DNA of 6,589 bases, taken from assembly GCA_018067325.1 (NCBI GenBank), contig JAGPUU010000163.1:1-6589 (forward strand). The letters run 5' to 3'. Of this stretch, positions 1-6,582 are shown in pieces. This DNA is from Amphritea sp. Its GTDB lineage: Bacteria > Pseudomonadota > Gammaproteobacteria > Pseudomonadales > Balneatricaceae. The notes below the pieces were generated by a model. The model was not told the DNA's origin. It did no database searches and saw only the letters and a program-made list of their open reading frames with translations. The stretch's first letter is position 1, and each line of letters begins with the position of its first letter. Position numbers and translations under genes: made by a program.

Positions 1-66
1 TTATCTAAAAAATCATTAAAAAAAGAAACCCTTAACGCCAGTAGCATGAAACATAAACAAAGATAA
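1..66 (+). CDS. Possible C-terminal tail of a gene entering from the left (partial)
   Basis: Frame 1 is open from the first base to a TAA at 64-66, giving 21 lysine-rich residues that begin LSKKSLKKET and end KHKQR. The other two + strand frames stop within the first 20 bases. A hairpin terminator with a T tract in the + direction starts within about 20 bases of the stop, which is what the end of a convergent gene would look like. A 21-codon open stretch in AT-rich DNA can easily arise by chance, so this is weakly supported and no function can be given. The alternative is simple intergenic sequence. Confidence 0.25.
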   Translation, partial: LSKKSLKKETLNASSMKHKQR

Positions 67-74
67 TAAAAAGC

Positions 75-114
75 AAAAAAAAACGACTCAGAAGATATTT
101 CTGAATCGTTTTTT
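75..114. terminator. Bidirectional Rho-independent terminator after gdhB
   Basis: An 11-base-pair stem pairs 83-93 (acgactcagaa) with 99-109 (ttctgaatcgt) around a 5-base loop. The only imperfection is one C/A mismatch on the + strand, which becomes a U-G wobble in the - strand transcript. The stem is flanked by nine A at 75-83, which reads as nine T on the - strand, and by six T at 109-114 on the + strand. It lies 23 bases beyond the gdhB stop codon, so it should end the gdhB transcript. Its flanks are nearly symmetrical, so it could also stop a convergent transcript arriving from the left. Confidence 0.85.
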
Positions 115-136
115 GGGACCAAGAACTTATAGCAGA

Positions 137-3100
137 TTAACTCAGCTCTAGCAGAACACTTAAGGCTACCGAGAAAATGGCACAATCGATCAGTTTGGTG
201 TTCTGAATATCCCTCAGAGTATGGTGCCAGCGCTCCAGTTGTACTGACTTATTCTGCTGCCAATACTCTAATCGTTGCTCGACACTACTGCCCGGTTCGC
301 CAGATTGCAGAACCTTAAGCGTTAACGCGCGATGCTGATTATCAAGCTCTATACGATAGCTGTTTTTCGCCAGCGCCTGCCAGTGATTAACACTGCTAAA
401 CTGACGAATCTGAAGGTCCAGCCAGATCAGATTAAGACTAGTACCAACGCCGAAATAGGTTTTCGCTACCTGCTCGACATCTTCATCGGTATCGCGGGCA
501 ACATCGATCACATCCAACAACCAGTATATATTCTCACTAGCCGCACAGAATGCGGATAACGGTGCTGGCACGCCCGCTCCTGTGTAACGTTCATATTTTT
601 CAGCCAATCGATCAGCCGGGATTACTTTGTGGATTTCTTCATCTGATATCACTACCTGATCAATGGCCGGTTTATAAATTTCAAGGCAGTGCTGAATATC
701 AAGGCCGTCCCGGTGATGACGTAATAGCCATTGGGTGCCGCGAGCCAACAGTTGTACCAGGTCTTTCATCATCGTGACTTGTAACTCAGCTGGAACCTGA
801 TTATCAAGCGCTTCTATCTGTTGCCAATAGCTTTCAATATCGAATACCTCGCGGGCAACCATATAGGCGGCGGCGATCTGAGCATAGCTAACACCGATCG
901 CAGCACTAAGGCTGTATACGAAAGTGATACCCATTCTGTTTATTAAATCATTAGCAATCTGAGTTGCCGTAATCTCCCGGCGCAACCGGTGGTTATGCAA
1001 CGCTTCCGGAAACTCTTCCAACAAACGCGCTGGAAAAGCAGTCTCCATCTCGCGTGCGAAACCTTTATCGTCGGTCAGCCATGAATTTATCAGCGCCTGT
1101 TTCAGTTCAATTCGTGCATAACAGATCAATACAGAGAGCTCTGGCCGGGTTAATCCCTTGCCCTGCTCCTGACGCAACACTAACTGTTTTTCTGTCGGCA
1201 GGAATTCAAGCTCTGGATTAAGCTTACCTTCACGCTTTAAGCTCTGCATCAAACGCAGATAGTCATCTAAAGACTCTTTCGCGTGGCTTTCTGCAATATT
1301 CAGTGCCTGAGCCTGACGGTAGTTGTTCTTCAATACCAGAACAGACACATCGTCGGTCATCTCACGGAGCAGCTGATTACGCTGCTTCATGGTCATATCG
1401 CCCTGATTGACCAACTCATTCAGCAGTATCTTGATATTAACTTCATGGTCGGAACAATCTACACCACCGGCATTATCGATAAAGTCGGTATTTGATGAGC
1501 CTCCTTGCAGCGCAAATTCAATTCGCCCTAACTGAGTAAAACCAAGATTGCCCCCCTCTCCCAGCACTTTGCAGTTCAGCTCATGACCGTTCACCCGAAG
1601 GTTATCGTTAGCCTTGTCGCCTACTTCTGCATGGGTTTCCTGGGAGGCTTTCACATAGGTACCGATACCGCCATTCCAGAGCATATCAACCGGGGCTTTC
1701 AGCAGCGCATTAAGCAGATCGGTTGGGGCTAGACGGTCAGCAGTAATAGCAAAACGCTTTTTCATTTCCGGAGAGATATCGATCCATTTTGCCGAACGGG
1801 CAAAAATACCACCACCCTTACTGATCAGTTTAGCGTTGTAATCTGCCCAGCTGGAACGGGGCAGCTCAAACATCCGCTTACGCTCAACGAAAGAGCTGGC
1901 GACTTCTGGATTAGGATCGATAAAGATATGCATATGGTTAAATGCAGCCACCAGACTGATGGTTTCAGACAACAGCATGCCGTTACCAAATACATCGCCC
2001 GCCATATCCCCGATACCAATAACAGTGAACTCTTCCTGTTGGGTATTTAAACCCTTTTCACGGAAGTGAAGTTTGACTGATTCCCAAGCTCCACGCGCGG
2101 TAATACCCATCCCTTTGTGGTCGTAACCCTGGCTACCACCGGAAGCAAACGCATCACCCAGCCAGAAACCATACTCTTCAGAAATAGAGTTAGCGATATC
2201 AGAGAAGGTGGCAGTACCTTTGTCAGCAGCAACCACCAAATAGGTATCATCTTCATCATGACGAACCACAGATTCAGGATGGACAACCTCACCGGCTACC
2301 AGGTTATCGGTAATATCCAACAATCCTCGAATATACGTTTTATAACACTCGATACCTTCGGCCTGAATCGCTTCCCTATCTGCATTCGCAGGCATTCGCT
2401 TACAGATAAAGCAGCCTTTAGCCCCCATGGGAACTATCACCGAGTTTTTAACCTGCTGCGCTTTTACCAGCCCTAGTACTTCTGTACGGTAATCCTCCAT
2501 CCGGTCGGACCAACGTAAACCACCCCGCGCCACCTTGCCGACACGCAGATGCACACCCTCAACCCGTGGGGAGTAGATAAACACTTCAAACTTTGGCTTA
2601 GGCTCTGGAATCTCTGGAATGGACTGAGAATCAATTTTAAAGGAGAAATATGCTTTATCTTCACCATTGATCTGTTGAAAGAAATTGGTTCTCAGTGTGG
2701 ACTTTATCACGACCATAAAACGGCGAAGAATCTTGTCATCATCAAGGCTGCTCACCCCTTCCAACGCTGCCAGAATGCTTTCTTCTATCTTCTTCTCCCG
2801 GTCAGGGTCCAGCATATCGGGACGGAAACGGCTGCGGAACAACTCAACTAACTGCTGCGTGATAGCCACGTTACGCACCAGCACATCGGCCATGAAAGGC
2901 TGAGAGAAACCGAAACGCAGCTGTTTAATATACCGCGCATAAGCCCGTAACATAGCGACTTTACGCCAAGTCAGCCCCCCGGCGATAACCAGTCGGTTGA
3001 ATTCATCACTATCCGCCTGACCATCCCAGACTCTAGAAAAAGCTTCCTGCAGAATGCTTTTTACCTGATCGAGTTCAACAACTGCCAACTGCCCATAGCT

Positions 3101-4930
3101 AACTCGGAAATCGCTGATCCAATACTCTTTTTCATCCCGGTCAGTTACCACATAAGGGTGCTCACTCATCACCTTAAGGCCGAGATTTTCCAACAAGGGA
3201 ATGACTTCGGATAGTACTAAAGGACGGTCAACACTGAACAGTTTGAATTTCAAAATGCCCGTGGACTCTTCAAATGAGCGATAAAAGCTCATGGCGATCG
3301 AGTCGTCTGATGTCAGATAAGAGATATGCTGCAGATCATATACTGCGTTACCAGTAGAAAAATTCTCTTTATAAGCTGCAGTGAAAGCACCATTAAAGCG
3401 GTTTGCAAAACGACTGCCCTTCTCTTCACCATAAGCGTCAATCAAGCTAACACTCAGATCATCATCCCAGGAACGGGATATTTCCAGGATTCGCGCCTCA
3501 ATGGTGGCGATGTCTACTTCGGCCTGCTGATCGGGATCACTAAAAATAACAAAATGCGTTCTAGATAAGATCGACTCAGAAATCTGTGAATTAGCTTCGT
3601 AATCTCTGCCGTGAAGCCCTTTATAGAGCAAATGCAATACGGTGTTTCGCAGCTTTGTGGTATAGAGATCACGGGGAATATAATACAGACAGGAATAAAA
3701 GCGTTTGCTGGAATCCTGACGAACAAACAGACAGGCCCGACGCCTTTCCTGCATATTGAAAATACCGAAGCTAGTACGTTTAAGATCTTCAGTTTCAGCC
3801 AAAACCAGTTCTTCACGCGGCATATCAGTGATAATCTGAACCAGTGCTTTATGGCTATGTCCTCCAGGCTCAAATCCACATTCTGACAGTATGGCGATCA
3901 GCTTCTGCCGAACCACTGGAATCCGTAATGGATTAGTCAGGAAAACAGAGGAAGTATACAATCCGTTAAAACGGCATTCGCCGATGACCGCTCCCTGCGC
4001 GTCAAAACGCTTAATAATAATCAGATCCCGGTAAACCGACCGATGTACAGTGGAACGTTGCACATCTTTGCTGAACATGGCCAGCTTTTCGGCCAGTACA
4101 AACTGCTGTTCTAGTTGGCTCAGCTCTGCACGTACAGGCGCCTGACGTTGAGTCCCCAGTTGAGTCCCGTCTACCGCATCGGTAAAGACCTTCCCCTTAC
4201 TCTGGCTGACAACAACCTCTTCATAACCCTGGAAAATGAAATTATCATCTAGCAACCAATCGAGTAACTTCCGGGTTTCCTTGATCTCCGGGCTGTTTGC
4301 ATCCCGATTACGCAATTCCTCTTTCAGTTCCAGAACTTTCTCTTTGATAGGTACGAAGTCGTCCACAACTGCTTTTACATCAGCCAAAATACTCAGCAAA
4401 CTATTTCTTAGCTCCTCCAACATCTTAGGGTCGGAGTGGCGATCAATCTCAAGGTAAATCATCGACTCCATCGATGAGTTTTCATCCCGCTCTTTAGCCG
4501 GCTTAATCTGTTTCAGCTTATGGGTTTTGGTCCGTTCACACGCCAGCACACAGTTATTAACACTGAAAATAGCTAGTTCCCGACGGTTTAACTCTATCCT
4601 TACAGAGTCAACCAGAAAAGGAACATCAACGTTATGAATCTGGATAACAGTATGATTGGAGTGCCATCCATGCTGTTCATAGTCAGGATTAAACACTCGA
4701 ACATCCGGTGTCGGTGCCTCGAAGTTCTGCATCAACTGCCAGTACGACAACGCTGTAGAATAGATATATTCTAACGAACGTCCCTGTAACTCTTCAGGTG
4801 CAGCAACACTCAAAAATTGCTGAGTGAAAATCTGCATTGACGAATGCAGGCTTTCACTCACTTGGGCACAAAGTTTTTCGCTGAGCAGTTCAATAATCTG
4901 TGGTTTGGACAGACCGACTAAATCATGCAT
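137..4930 (-). CDS. gdhB: NAD-specific glutamate dehydrogenase, large 180-kDa class (GdhB type)
   Basis: This cytoplasmic enzyme oxidatively deaminates L-glutamate to 2-oxoglutarate and ammonium with NAD, linking amino-acid catabolism to the TCA cycle. From the ATG at 4930 the protein has 1597 residues, near the roughly 1600 usual for the class. The N-terminal half carries ACT-like and helical regulatory regions (DVPFLVDSVRIELNRR near 102; FVRQDSSKRFYSCLYYIPRD near 402; LFSVDRPLVLSEVIPLLENLG near 564). The catalytic domain follows: KVARGGLRWSDR at 799-810, QVKNSVIVPMGAKG at 826-839 with substrate and catalytic lysines at about 828 and 838, AADKGTATFSD near 901, the dinucleotide-binding GIGDMAGDVFGNG at 972-984, IDPNP near 1004 and DFIDNAGGVDCSDHEVNIK near 1149. 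A long helical C-terminal domain ends LLELS. The frame is uninterrupted. The ATG was preferred to the longer TTG-initiated frame from 5059 because family resemblance begins just after it and a GGAG sits 10 bases upstream. One oddity is Cys at about 840, where relatives usually have the second Gly of AKGG. Confidence 0.96.
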   Translation of the reverse strand: MHDLVGLSKPQIIELLSEKLCAQVSESLHSSMQIFTQQFLSVAAPEELQGRSLEYIYSTALSYWQLMQNFEAPTPDVRVFNPDYEQHGWHSNHTVIQIHNVDVPFLVDSVRIELNRRELAIFSVNNCVLACERTKTHKLKQIKPAKERDENSSMESMIYLEIDRHSDPKMLEELRNSLLSILADVKAVVDDFVPIKEKVLELKEELRNRDANSPEIKETRKLLDWLLDDNFIFQGYEEVVVSQSKGKVFTDAVDGTQLGTQRQAPVRAELSQLEQQFVLAEKLAMFSKDVQRSTVHRSVYRDLIIIKRFDAQGAVIGECRFNGLYTSSVFLTNPLRIPVVRQKLIAILSECGFEPGGHSHKALVQIITDMPREELVLAETEDLKRTSFGIFNMQERRRACLFVRQDSSKRFYSCLYYIPRDLYTTKLRNTVLHLLYKGLHGRDYEANSQISESILSRTHFVIFSDPDQQAEVDIATIEARILEISRSWDDDLSVSLIDAYGEEKGSRFANRFNGAFTAAYKENFSTGNAVYDLQHISYLTSDDSIAMSFYRSFEESTGILKFKLFSVDRPLVLSEVIPLLENLGLKVMSEHPYVVTDRDEKEYWISDFRVSYGQLAVVELDQVKSILQEAFSRVWDGQADSDEFNRLVIAGGLTWRKVAMLRAYARYIKQLRFGFSQPFMADVLVRNVAITQQLVELFRSRFRPDMLDPDREKKIEESILAALEGVSSLDDDKILRRFMVVIKSTLRTNFFQQINGEDKAYFSFKIDSQSIPEIPEPKPKFEVFIYSPRVEGVHLRVGKVARGGLRWSDRMEDYRTEVLGLVKAQQVKNSVIVPMGAKGCFICKRMPANADREAIQAEGIECYKTYIRGLLDITDNLVAGEVVHPESVVRHDEDDTYLVVAADKGTATFSDIANSISEEYGFWLGDAFASGGSQGYDHKGMGITARGAWESVKLHFREKGLNTQQEEFTVIGIGDMAGDVFGNGMLLSETISLVAAFNHMHIFIDPNPEVASSFVERKRMFELPRSSWADYNAKLISKGGGIFARSAKWIDISPEMKKRFAITADRLAPTDLLNALLKAPVDMLWNGGIGTYVKASQETHAEVGDKANDNLRVNGHELNCKVLGEGGNLGFTQLGRIEFALQGGSSNTDFIDNAGGVDCSDHEVNIKILLNELVNQGDMTMKQRNQLLREMTDDVSVLVLKNNYRQAQALNIAESHAKESLDDYLRLMQSLKREGKLNPELEFLPTEKQLVLRQEQGKGLTRPELSVLICYARIELKQALINSWLTDDKGFAREMETAFPARLLEEFPEALHNHRLRREITATQIANDLINRMGITFVYSLSAAIGVSYAQIAAAYMVAREVFDIESYWQQIEALDNQVPAELQVTMMKDLVQLLARGTQWLLRHHRDGLDIQHCLEIYKPAIDQVVISDEEIHKVIPADRLAEKYERYTGAGVPAPLSAFCAASENIYWLLDVIDVARDTDEDVEQVAKTYFGVGTSLNLIWLDLQIRQFSSVNHWQALAKNSYRIELDNQHRALTLKVLQSGEPGSSVEQRLEYWQQNKSVQLERWHHTLRDIQNTKLIDCAIFSVALSVLLELS

Positions 4931-4940
4931 GATGTATAGA

Positions 4941-4945
4941 CTCCA
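4941..4945 (-). promoter_or_regulatory. Ribosome binding site deciding the gdhB start
   Basis: The - strand reads TGGAG here, followed by 10 bases and then ATG at 4930-4928. It is the best Shine-Dalgarno match near either candidate start. The outer candidate at 5059 is a TTG. The 43 residues between the two starts do not look like the beginning of known large glutamate dehydrogenases, whereas MHDLVGLSKPQIIELLSEKL does resemble the usual helical N-terminus. The spacing is slightly long. Confidence 0.6.
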
Positions 4946-4997
4946 GATAGCACTCGCTATGACCGGCAGGTACCGGCTTATTATTATTCCTTTATCG

Positions 4998-5035
4998 GTG
5001 CCAATTCGATTTAATAGCTCGTTACAATTTGGCAC
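4998..5035. repeat. Inverted repeat GTGCCAA/TTGGCAC in the gdhB leader
   Basis: GTGCCAA at 4998-5004 and TTGGCAC at 5029-5035 are perfect 7-base inverted arms. The match continues as AATT on the inner sides if a single base offset is allowed. The inner spacer is 24 bases. The dyad lies 68-105 bases upstream of the gdhB ATG, so it is either an operator with widely spaced half sites or a stem in the untranslated leader RNA. Confidence 0.45.
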
Positions 5036-5051
5036 TGATACCCGTTTTATT

Positions 5052-5074
5052 CTATCCAATAGTACTCAGGATAG
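5052..5074. repeat. Short dyad CTATCC-N11-GGATAG
   Basis: Perfect 6-base inverted arms at 5052-5057 and 5069-5074 are separated by 11 bases, so the arm centres lie 17 bases apart. The form suits a dimeric DNA-binding protein. The arms are short, so chance is possible. Confidence 0.3.
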
Positions 5075-5105
5075 GCCTAAAAACAGTGAAAGATCAGTTG
5101 ATAAC

Positions 5106-5125
5106 AAAGTATAGGTAAAGTATAG
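5106..5125. repeat. Tandem direct repeat AAAGTATAG, 11-base period
   Basis: Exact copies of AAAGTATAG lie at 5106-5114 and 5117-5125, offset by 11 bases or about one helical turn. The word CAGT is also repeated 11 bases apart just to the left, at 5084 and 5095. Phased repeats on one face of the DNA suit the wrapping mode of Lrp-family octamers. On the - strand each copy contains TATACT, so the pair may instead be duplicated -10 elements. Confidence 0.45.
5108..5124 (-). promoter_or_regulatory. Candidate gdhB -10 elements (TATACT, two copies)
   Basis: On the - strand TATACT occurs at 5124-5119 and again at 5113-5108; each matches the sigma-70 -10 consensus at five of six bases. Neither has a recognisable TTGACA-like -35 at 16-18 bases. 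If used, this would be an activator-dependent promoter with a leader of roughly 170 bases before the gdhB ATG. The call rests on the -10 match alone. Confidence 0.25.
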
Positions 5126-5145
5126 AAGTCTTTTTCACTGTATTT

Positions 5146-5176
5146 TTGCTTTTCATAGTCGTATCCTTTTTAGAAT
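5146..5176 (+). promoter_or_regulatory. Candidate promoter for the lrp-family gene
   Basis: TTGCTT at 5146-5151 and TAGAAT at 5171-5176 resemble -35 and -10 elements, but the 19-base spacing is longer than ideal. The -10 matches five of six bases. Transcription would start near 5183, leaving a leader of about 35 bases that includes the third ACAGTGAAA copy. Confidence 0.25.
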
Positions 5177-5216
5177 AAGAATTAAAACAAACGAACAACC
5201 AGAACAGTGAAAACAT

Positions 5217-5678
5217 ATGGATAATTTGGATAAACTCGATATGGCCATTCTGCGTGAACTGCAGAAAAACGCCCGTATCACTGTCACTGAGCTTGCATCC
5301 CGGGTAGGCCTATCAAAGACACCTTGCCAGATCCGCATGAAGCGGCTTGAAGAACAAGGGTACATTCTGGGCTATATCGCACTGGTAGATCAGAAAAAAC
5401 TCGGCACAAAACATGTCGCCTTTGTTCAGGTCTCTCTAAGTGATACTAAGACTCGAGCACTGCAGGCATTTAATGAAGCGGTTCGGGACATTCCTGAAAT
5501 AGAGCAATGTCATATGATTGCTGCCAACTTTGATTACCTGTTAAAGGTGCGGACAAGAGGCATGGAGTCTTACCGGGAAGTATTGGGTGAAAAGATATCA
5601 TCGCTCCCCTATGTTACTCAAACCAGTACCTTTGTAGTGATGGAAGATGTGAAGGATATTGAGTCACAACTACTCTGA
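5217..5678 (+). CDS. Lrp/AsnC-family transcriptional regulator
   Basis: A 153-residue cytoplasmic DNA-binding protein of the usual Lrp/AsnC length. The N-terminal winged helix-turn-helix spans about residues 3-50, with the family signature LDKLDMAILRELQKNARIT and the recognition region GLSKTPCQIRMKRLEEQGYI (compare SPTPC..R..RLE in Lrp). Residues about 65-143 form the RAM (ACT-like) effector and oligomerisation domain, with VEQCHMIAANFDYLLKV-type sequence at 96-111 and a final strand QTSTFVVME. Such proteins bind amino acids and wrap DNA as dimers to octamers. The start is an ATG with only a weak purine tract (AGTGA) upstream. The gene is divergent from gdhB and overlaps the transporter downstream, so likely targets are gdhB, itself and the exporter. 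It resembles the regulators of proline, glutamate or branched-chain amino-acid catabolism (PutR/BkdR-like), but I cannot name the ligand. Autoregulation through the ACAGTGAAA copies is inferred. Confidence 0.93.
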   Translation: MDNLDKLDMAILRELQKNARITVTELASRVGLSKTPCQIRMKRLEEQGYILGYIALVDQKKLGTKHVAFVQVSLSDTKTRALQAFNEAVRDIPEIEQCHMIAANFDYLLKVRTRGMESYREVLGEKISSLPYVTQTSTFVVMEDVKDIESQLL

Positions 5679-6582
5679 TGATGAAACAAAGACTCGCTTG
5701 AACCGTAAATCATTAATACTGGCACTAACCGTGGTCCTGATGTGGTCGACGGTTGCTACCGCTTTCAAACTAACACTATCACTTATCAGCCCTTTGCAGA
5801 TGCTGTGGATAGCTGTTGCCACCAGCTTCTTGATTCTTTTTACGGCAACGCTGCTACAAAAAAAATTCTCGCTGGCCCGCCAGTATATGCAAGAATCACC
5901 GGGATATTTTCTTATTCTGGCTCTGCTTAATCCAACCCTTTACTATCTAATTCTGTTTGCTGCCTACGATATGTTACCCGCCCAACAGGCCCAGGCGCTG
6001 AACTATACCTGGGCTGTGGTGCTCAGCATTATGGCTGTACCTTTTCTTGGGCAGCGATTCACCCTCAAGAACCTGATCAGCATAATTTTGGCTTATAGCG
6101 GTGTGATTGTCATTGCTACTCAAGGCCAGTTTCTGGCTCTTGATTTCAAGAACCCTCTGGGCGTGATACTCGGTTTGGGAAGCTCTGTTTTCTTTGCGGG
6201 TTACTGGATTTTAAATACCCGTAAACCCCGAGATGCGGTGGTCTCTTTGCTGCTATGCTTTGGCCTAAGCCTACCGATACTCAGTGTCCTGATGTTATGG
6301 CAGAACGCTTTTACCCTGGTCCCTTGGCAAGCACTCGCCGGGGGTATTTATATCGGCACTTTTGAGATGGGGTTTGCCTTTTTACTTTGGATGCAAGCGA
6401 TGAGGATGACCGACAATACCGCTCAGCTCAGCAATCTAGTATACCTGTCACCACCCCTATCTCTAATATTGCTAGCAACAATAGCTAACGAACCGATTAT
6501 GATATCGACCATCGCAGGTTTAATACTGATCATTAGCGGCGTGCTATTTCAGCAAGTGAAACACAGAGGCTTAAAGAGCTAA
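5659..6582 (+). CDS. EamA/DMT-superfamily transporter, likely metabolite or amino-acid exporter
   Basis: A 307-residue inner-membrane protein of typical DMT size, with ten predicted hydrophobic segments at about residues 18-37, 46-65, 81-102, 107-128, 138-155, 167-185, 194-214, 222-245, 257-275 and 279-298. These form two five-helix EamA repeats. Family-like sequence includes WSTVATAFKL in helix 1, NYTWAVVLSIMAVPFLGQRFT in the first repeat and the matching YLSPPLSLILLATIANEPI in the second. Substrate cannot be read from sequence; known members export amino acids, purines or other small metabolites. The frame opens after a TGA at 5650 and has no ATG before residue 28. TTG at 5659 is used here and overlaps the regulator by 20 bases. 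TTG at 5698 would give MNRKSLILALT and looks closer to relatives. Neither has a good ribosome binding site. Two ATGs at 5678 and 5681 are out of frame. Translation is probably coupled to the upstream regulator, and the pair likely share a transcript. Confidence 0.88.
   Translation: MSHNYSDDETKTRLNRKSLILALTVVLMWSTVATAFKLTLSLISPLQMLWIAVATSFLILFTATLLQKKFSLARQYMQESPGYFLILALLNPTLYYLILFAAYDMLPAQQAQALNYTWAVVLSIMAVPFLGQRFTLKNLISIILAYSGVIVIATQGQFLALDFKNPLGVILGLGSSVFFAGYWILNTRKPRDAVVSLLLCFGLSLPILSVLMLWQNAFTLVPWQALAGGIYIGTFEMGFAFLLWMQAMRMTDNTAQLSNLVYLSPPLSLILLATIANEPIMISTIAGLILIISGVLFQQVKHRGLKS

Larger units (their letters stand above)
5083..5212. repeat. Three copies of ACAGTGAAA, candidate operator sites
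   Basis: The exact 9-base word occurs at 5083-5091 (+), 5133-5141 (- strand, read as TTTCACTGT) and 5204-5212 (+). The flanks are mostly A-rich, giving a rough consensus AAAACAGTGAAAA. The rightmost copy ends four bases before the regulator ATG and covers its weak ribosome binding region, a good position for self-repression. The outer copies bracket the candidate promoters. Three exact copies of a 9-mer within 130 bases are unlikely by chance even in AT-rich DNA. That the neighbouring Lrp-family protein binds them is inference. Confidence 0.5.
4931..5216. promoter_or_regulatory. Divergent control region between gdhB and the lrp-family gene
   Basis: This AT-rich stretch of 286 bases contains no convincing gene. 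It must hold the promoters for leftward gdhB and the rightward regulator gene. It is dense in short repeated structure: three copies of ACAGTGAAA, a tandem pair of AAAGTATAG 11 bases apart, a dyad CTATCC/GGATAG and a wider dyad GTGCCAA/TTGGCAC. Lrp/AsnC proteins commonly bind several phased sites in the divergent region next to their own gene, so the layout fits autoregulation plus control of gdhB. The binding itself is inference. Confidence 0.7.

Noticed and set aside
1..47. Possible - strand start (ATG at 47) running off the left edge as MLLALRVSFFNDF
   Set aside because: It has no ribosome binding site and only about 15 codons are visible. It cannot be told from chance in AT-rich sequence.
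2117..2476. Long open frames opposite gdhB, for example 2117-2476 (+) and 3514-3879 in a second - frame
   Set aside because: They lie wholly inside the intact, family-matching gdhB frame. Their translations show no recognisable domain and they have no independent signals.
4990..5050. Sigma-54 promoter suggested by TGGCAC on both strands
   Set aside because: The required TTGC-type -12 element is absent at the correct spacing in either orientation (AAGGA and CCCGT occur instead).
4931..5059. A 43-residue N-terminal extension of GdhB starting at TTG 5059
   Set aside because: It starts with TTG and does not resemble the start of known large GDHs. The ATG at 4930 has a GGAG at suitable distance and aligns with the normal N-terminus.
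4824..5114. Small + strand frame of 96 codons across the gdhB start and intergenic region
   Set aside because: It mostly shadows the gdhB 5' end. It has no clear ribosome binding site and its translation resembles no known family.
5072..5312. TAGGCCTA palindrome at 5072-5079 and again at 5305-5312
   Set aside because: The second copy is explained by regulator codons for VGLS, and an 8-base match is not remarkable. No larger shared context was seen.
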